A DNA stretch of 10,057 nt from an uncultured Eggerthellaceae bacterium (GTDB taxonomy: Bacteria; Actinomycetota; Coriobacteriia; Coriobacteriales; Eggerthellaceae): the NCBI GenBank assembly GCA_910588905.1, contig CAJURZ010000040.1, forward strand, positions 1-10,057, written 5' to 3'. The notes under the pieces are model-generated. The model was not told where the DNA came from and ran no database searches. It saw only the letters and a list, made by a program, of their open reading frames with translations. The position numbers and the translations under genes were made by a program. Shown here one piece after another: positions 6,425 to 10,057 of this stretch. Position 1 is the stretch's first letter. The number at the start of each line of letters is the position of its first letter.

Positions 6425-8680
6425 ATGGAGCAGCGCAAGACGAACTGCCACTTCTGCGGGTACCTCTGTGGCTTCATCGCCGATGTGCAGGATGGCCGCA
6501 TCGTGGGTCTCACCCCTGATCCTGAGCGCTACCCCTATGACGAGCAGGTGCTGGCAGGGTGCCAGCGCTGGAGGATGAACCTGGATGTGCTCGACGGAGC
6601 TGACCGGGTGAACCATCCCCTGCGACGCAAGGGAGAGCGGGGGAGCGGCCAGTGGGAGCGCATATCCTGGGACACGGCTCTGGATGAGATAGCCGATGCG
6701 CTCTGCCGTCTGAGGGATGAGCACAACCCCGGAGTGGTGGCTTCTTTGATCGGCGGCCCCCATACCTCCTTCTGGCCGCTTCATCGGTTCATGTCGCTCT
6801 TCGGCTCTCCCAACAATGCAGGCATCGGCCAGATCTGCTGGAATCCGCGCATCTGGTCGGATACGCTCACTTTCGGCTGGACCATCGAACCTGACATCAC
6901 CGAGCAGACCGAATGCTTGCTGGTGTGGGGCACGAATCCGGCCGAATCGGACAATTCCGTCTTCTGGCGGTCCCTCTTGAAGATGTCCAAGGTGGGACGA
7001 CCTAGGATCGTGGTCATCGATCCACGCTTCACGAAGACCGCTCGCATCGCTGATCTGTGGGTGCCCCTCAAGCCGGGGACGGATTGCACCTTCGCCTTGG
7101 GGCTGCTCCACGTCATCATCGAAGAGGATCGGTTCGACCGTGCCTTCGTTGATGAATGGTGCGTGGGATTCGAAGAGCTGCGCGCCCATGTGGCTCCCTA
7201 CACCCCTGAACATGTGGGCGAGGTCTGCGGTCTTGAGCCGGAGCTGGTGCGCGAAGCGGCCCGAGCCTTCGCCCAGTCTCCTTCGGCTATCATCACCGGC
7301 CGTGGCATAGACCAGATAGGCAAGAACGTCCTGCCCACCCATCGGGCCCGGTGCGCTCTTCTGGCCATCTGCGGTGATGTCGACCGGCCTGGTGGCTGTT
7401 CTCTGCTCCAGACGAGCGATTTCACCTCCGAGCTCGATTTGGAATGCACGCTGGAGGAGTGGGATACGCTCTCTGATCTCAGCTTGAATACGGGTCATAC
7501 GCCCCTTCAGAGCTACGAAGGCTACGGGCGCGTGAAGCGGCTCATGGATGCCGTGGGCAAGCGCCTTCCGGCCCGCTATCTCACCAGCGTGCACCCTGAT
7601 CTCCTGTTGAGGGCCATGGAGGGTCAGGGGCGCTATCCAGTGCGGGCGGCTATCGTAGAGGCCACCAATCCGCTGCTCACCTATGCTGACACCCACCGGG
7701 TGCTCGAGGCGTTCAAGGGGTTGGACCTGTTGGTGGTGCTGGACTACTACCTGACCCCCACGGCTGCCTTGGCTGATTACGTCCTGCCTTCGGCTGGCGC
7801 CATGGAGCGTTCTACCTTCCAGGCCCATGGGGGCGTTGCGAACTTCGTCTACGGGGGGGCGAAGGCTACAGACCCGTACTACGAGCGCAGGTCTGACTAT
7901 GAGATCTTCCGGGAGCTGGGATTGCGCTGCGGCCAGGAGGATCACTGGCCTGATGCCACCTTCGAAGAGGCCTGCGAGCGCGCGCTGGCGCCTACGGGCT
8001 TGGATTGGGAGGGGTATTGCCAGATGGGCATGTATGCCGTGCCGGTACCGCCCCTGAAGCATGAGGAGCTCTTGGAGGGCGGCAGCAAGCGCGGGTTCGC
8101 CACCGCTACGGGTAAGGTAGAGCTCGCCTCAGATGTGCTAGAGGCCATGGGCTCCACCCGCCTTCCCGTACCCGCAGAGGGTTACTCCCTCTGCTCCGAG
8201 GGTTTCCAGAAGGCGCGCGAAGAGGAGGGCTGGACTCACCTGGCCCTCATCACGGGAGGCCGTCGTCAGCCCTATAACGCTTCCATGTACTTCAATCACC
8301 CGCCTTTCCGCCACCGGAAGCCCTATCCGCTGGCCGAGGTGAGCCAGGCAACGGCAGACCGATTGGGTGCGAAGGCGGGAGATGTCGTAGCGCTCGCCAC
8401 CGACAAGGGAGAAGCGCGGTTCGTCCTGGGTATAATCCCCATGACCGAAGACGTGATCCATGCAGACTACGGTTGGTGGCATCCGGAAGAGGCCGTTCAA
8501 GCCCCTGGCTTCGGCGGCATCTTCGAGAGCAATATCAATACGCTCACCAGTTGTGCCCTCGCTCAGTCTGAGCCCATGATCGGGACCTGGGCCTATAACG
8601 CCATGGACTGCATGGTCAAGGTGGATGACGGGCATCTGACCTGGTCGGATGCCATAGAGAAGAAGAGCTCCTTCGCCTGA
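6425..8680 (+). CDS. Molybdopterin oxidoreductase (DMSO reductase superfamily), substrate unknown
   Basis: This 751-residue enzyme carries the bis-molybdopterin guanine dinucleotide fold. The N-terminal 4Fe-4S site is Cys8, Cys11, Cys15 and Cys46. Residue 48 after the fourth Cys is Arg where formate dehydrogenases and NapA carry Lys. The likely Mo ligand is Cys138 in GIGQICWNPR, followed by LTFG. Further family landmarks are LLVWGTNPAESDN (near 164-176), VVIDPRFTKTARIADLWVPLKPGTD (near 197-221), LVVLDYYLTPTAALADYVLPS, and a C-terminal molydopterin-binding domain beginning around ALITGGRRQPYNAS. No twin-arginine signal is seen, so it is cytoplasmic. The start at 6425 is chosen for GAAGAGGA at 6406-6413; an in-frame ATG at 6389 would lie inside the previous gene. 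The Cys-Trp active site lacks the Cys/Sec-His of formate dehydrogenase, so a formate role is doubtful. Aldehyde, acid, thiol or aromatic substrates all remain possible. Confidence 0.88.
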   Translation: MEQRKTNCHFCGYLCGFIADVQDGRIVGLTPDPERYPYDEQVLAGCQRWRMNLDVLDGADRVNHPLRRKGERGSGQWERISWDTALDEIADALCRLRDEHNPGVVASLIGGPHTSFWPLHRFMSLFGSPNNAGIGQICWNPRIWSDTLTFGWTIEPDITEQTECLLVWGTNPAESDNSVFWRSLLKMSKVGRPRIVVIDPRFTKTARIADLWVPLKPGTDCTFALGLLHVIIEEDRFDRAFVDEWCVGFEELRAHVAPYTPEHVGEVCGLEPELVREAARAFAQSPSAIITGRGIDQIGKNVLPTHRARCALLAICGDVDRPGGCSLLQTSDFTSELDLECTLEEWDTLSDLSLNTGHTPLQSYEGYGRVKRLMDAVGKRLPARYLTSVHPDLLLRAMEGQGRYPVRAAIVEATNPLLTYADTHRVLEAFKGLDLLVVLDYYLTPTAALADYVLPSAGAMERSTFQAHGGVANFVYGGAKATDPYYERRSDYEIFRELGLRCGQEDHWPDATFEEACERALAPTGLDWEGYCQMGMYAVPVPPLKHEELLEGGSKRGFATATGKVELASDVLEAMGSTRLPVPAEGYSLCSEGFQKAREEEGWTHLALITGGRRQPYNASMYFNHPPFRHRKPYPLAEVSQATADRLGAKAGDVVALATDKGEARFVLGIIPMTEDVIHADYGWWHPEEAVQAPGFGGIFESNINTLTSCALAQSEPMIGTWAYNAMDCMVKVDDGHLTWSDAIEKKSSFA

Positions 8681-8703
8681 GCGCGGAGGGCAGATGAGAA
8701 CGC

Positions 8704-8709
8704 AAGGAG
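8704..8709 (+). promoter_or_regulatory. Ribosome binding site deciding the start at 8715
   Basis: AAGGAG lies 5 bp before ATG 8715. An upstream in-frame ATG at 8694 has GGAGG at only 4 bp, so it is possible but less likely. The shorter protein also begins just before the conserved LLVFSKPPIPG motif, as family members usually do. Confidence 0.6.
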
Positions 8710-8714
8710 ATACG

Positions 8715-9581
8715 ATGACCGAACGCAAGCAAGCGCTCTTGGTATTCAGCAAACCGCCCATTCCGGGCATGGTGAAGACGAGGCTCACCAAGGCCCATGG
8801 CGGCATCTTCACCGACGAGCAGGCAGCCCAGTTCTTCAAGCTCAGCCTCTATGACGTCTCAGAGCTTGCCATGCATGCTCTCATAGAGATGCAGCGGGAC
8901 AATGATGCGCTGGTGGCGGCAGACCCCAGCGCCGATAAGGTCACCTATGACTTCTTCCTGTCCACCACCCCCGCCAGCAACCTGCCGCTCATGAAGGAGA
9001 CCTTCGACGAGATAGGCCCCTGGCCCATGGAGATCCACTTCCTGACGGATTCTGGTGCCACCTTCGATGACCATTTCGACGATGCCATCGCCCAGATCTT
9101 CGCCATGGGCTACGACAACATCGTCTCCATTGGCGGAGACATCCCCACGCTGCCCAAGTCTGACCTCAAATATGCCTTCCAGTGGCTGGAGTACTTCCAG
9201 TCCATCGGGCGCCCCGGTTTCGTGCTGGCCCCCTGCCAAGAATGCGGCACCTCGCTGATCGGCTTGTCCAAGGATACGCCCATAGACAACCAGGGCGTCT
9301 ACTACAACAAGGACGGCGTGCCTGCTCTGGATGCCTATATGCGCAAGATAGAGGAGGCGGACATCCCGGTGGCCTACTTCTCCCCGGTGGCCGACATCGA
9401 CGAGACCACAGACCTCGCCCATGCCATCTCCTGCATGAAGGCCATCCGCAAGGCGGCCCAGTTCCAATCAGAGCTCTTCGTGCCGAATCGGGTGCTCACC
9501 TGGTGCGATCTCATGGGCATCAGCGTATCCACACCGCCCAATGAAGAGCATGACCCAAGGCAGTATATCGATGCAGAATAA
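8715..9581 (+). CDS. DUF2064 / TIGR04282-like nucleotidyl- or glycosyltransferase
   Basis: This 288-residue protein has the Rossmann-like nucleotide-diphospho-sugar transferase fold of DUF2064 (CofC/MobA-related). Evidence is the N-terminal LLVFSKPPIPGMVKTRL (residues 9-24), which matches the phosphate-binding signature LxxFxKxPxPGxVKTRL. The NIVSIGGDIPTLPKSDL strand (135-151) is the position where relatives have a GSDCPDL metal site, VLAPCQECGTSLIGLS (170-185) is where relatives read GPxxDGGYxLIGL, and VADIDETTDL (225-234) is the closing strand. It is longer than many relatives, with an insert at about residues 60-105. The acidic residues of the metal site are only partly kept (Asp142). The gene lies 34 bp after the molybdo-enzyme gene and overlaps the radical SAM gene by 11 bp. 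TIGR04282 proteins are often linked to radical SAM genes. The substrate is unknown. Confidence 0.75.
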   Translation: MTERKQALLVFSKPPIPGMVKTRLTKAHGGIFTDEQAAQFFKLSLYDVSELAMHALIEMQRDNDALVAADPSADKVTYDFFLSTTPASNLPLMKETFDEIGPWPMEIHFLTDSGATFDDHFDDAIAQIFAMGYDNIVSIGGDIPTLPKSDLKYAFQWLEYFQSIGRPGFVLAPCQECGTSLIGLSKDTPIDNQGVYYNKDGVPALDAYMRKIEEADIPVAYFSPVADIDETTDLAHAISCMKAIRKAAQFQSELFVPNRVLTWCDLMGISVSTPPNEEHDPRQYIDAE

Positions 9582-10057
9582 GGAACTCCTTCACACCACC
9601 CAGGCGCTCTGCCCGGATTGCCTGCGCGAGCTACCCGCTGAGGTCTATGCGGATGATGAGGGCATCGTGTGGATGGAGCGCACGTGCCCTGAGCACGGGG
9701 TGCTCGCTACCCGCATGTGGCCGGACGCAGACCACTATCAGTGGCTGCGCTCCGAGGCCTTTCCGAAGACGCGTCCCCAGAACACCATCCCGGCTACGGA
9801 GGATTGCCCCTTCGGCTGCGGGACGTGCGCCCGTCACGGGCGGCGCGGGACGCTCCTTGAGATAGAGGTCACTCGCAACTGCAATCTGCACTGCCCGGTC
9901 TGCTTCGCTTCCTCTGAGACAGGCGAATACGACCCCACCATGGAAGAGATCAAGGCCATGTATCAGGTCATCGCGGATGCCGTGGGTACGGATGGGGCCG
10001 TTCAGCTCACGGGGGGAGAGCCTACCACCCGCAAGGATCTGAAGGACATCATCTATC
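9571..10057 (+). CDS. Radical SAM protein, COG1964 type (MJ0619/tetraether-synthase-like), 5' part
   Basis: The first 162 codons of a radical SAM enzyme run off the right edge. An N-terminal metal-finger-like region has Cys14 and Cys17 (CPDC) and Cys39/His42 (CPEHG). A second region has Cys79, 83, 86 and His89 (CPFGCGTCARHG). The SAM-cluster motif is CNLHCPVC (Cys104, 108, 111) followed by FASS. The SAM-binding GGE motif is LTGGEPTTRKDL (147-157). This order of two Cys/His regions, CxxxCxxC and CFA is characteristic of COG1964, which includes the archaeal pterin methylase MJ0619 and the tetraether lipid synthase Tes. Which of these it resembles cannot be told without the C-terminal half. The start at 9571 overlaps the preceding stop by 11 bp, and AAGG at about 9557-9560 is a weak ribosome binding site. 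Confidence 0.85.
   Translation, partial: MQNKELLHTTQALCPDCLRELPAEVYADDEGIVWMERTCPEHGVLATRMWPDADHYQWLRSEAFPKTRPQNTIPATEDCPFGCGTCARHGRRGTLLEIEVTRNCNLHCPVCFASSETGEYDPTMEEIKAMYQVIADAVGTDGAVQLTGGEPTTRKDLKDIIY

Noticed and set aside
6835..6841. Selenocysteine in the molybdo-enzyme
   Set aside because: The active-site codon is TGC (Cys); no in-frame TGA or following SECIS-like hairpin is needed to explain the gene.
6401..8062. 553-codon open frame on the minus strand opposite the molybdo-enzyme
   Set aside because: The plus strand has unmistakable molybdopterin oxidoreductase motifs throughout. The antisense translation shows none and has the composition of a shadow frame.
6425..8680. Formate dehydrogenase/formate-hydrogen lyase assignment
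   Set aside because: It was tempting because of the adjacent hydrogenase, but the Cys-His active-site pair is missing and a separate promoter divides the two units.
1..10057. CRISPR array, tRNA/rRNA, insertion sequence or prophage attachment site
   Set aside because: I saw no regularly spaced repeats, no RNA gene signatures, and no transposase or terminal inverted repeats. The window is almost fully occupied by metabolic genes.

Overview
The window reads as one side of an anaerobic redox locus from a moderately GC-rich bacterium. No taxonomic marker is present. The codon bias, the [FeFe] hydrogenase and the cytoplasmic molybdo-enzyme would fit an anaerobic actinobacterium of the Coriobacteriia (Eggerthella-like) or a GC-rich anaerobic Firmicute. 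This assignment is inference only.

Layout. Positions 1-1475 on the minus strand hold the start of an ABC permease (cut by the window edge) and, upstream of it, its lipoprotein substrate-binding partner. A short divergent intergenic region (1476-1562) carries a -10-like box centred inside an 8-bp inverted repeat, followed by a good ribosome binding site. On the plus strand, 1563-5206 is a tight two-gene unit with a 7-bp overlap. The first gene encodes a fusion of a NuoF-type 4Fe-4S tail with a GltD/NfnB-type flavoprotein. The second encodes a complete, canonical M3-type [FeFe] hydrogenase with the domain plan and length of Clostridium CpI. A 140-bp gap follows (5207-5346), with two hairpins and a perfect TATAAT box. 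It starts a second plus-strand unit: a double-CCG (HdrB-like) iron-sulfur protein, a molybdopterin oxidoreductase with a cysteine Mo ligand and an N-terminal 4Fe-4S site, a DUF2064 (CofC/MobA-fold) transferase, and the N-terminal 162 codons of a COG1964-type radical SAM enzyme (MJ0619/tetraether-synthase-like) that runs off the right edge.

How the genes may work together. The first unit is best explained as an NAD(P)H-linked hydrogenase in which a glutamate-synthase-like flavin subunit replaces the usual NuoE/NuoF diaphorase (the 'glutamate synthase-linked' group A2 arrangement). In the second unit the CCG protein and molybdo-enzyme are 4 bp apart and probably form a redox pair with an unidentified substrate. 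The transferase and radical SAM gene overlap by 11 bp and probably act in one modification pathway. Whether the two units belong to one physiological system, such as H2-driven reduction or H2-evolving oxidation of the molybdo-enzyme's substrate, cannot be settled from sequence alone.
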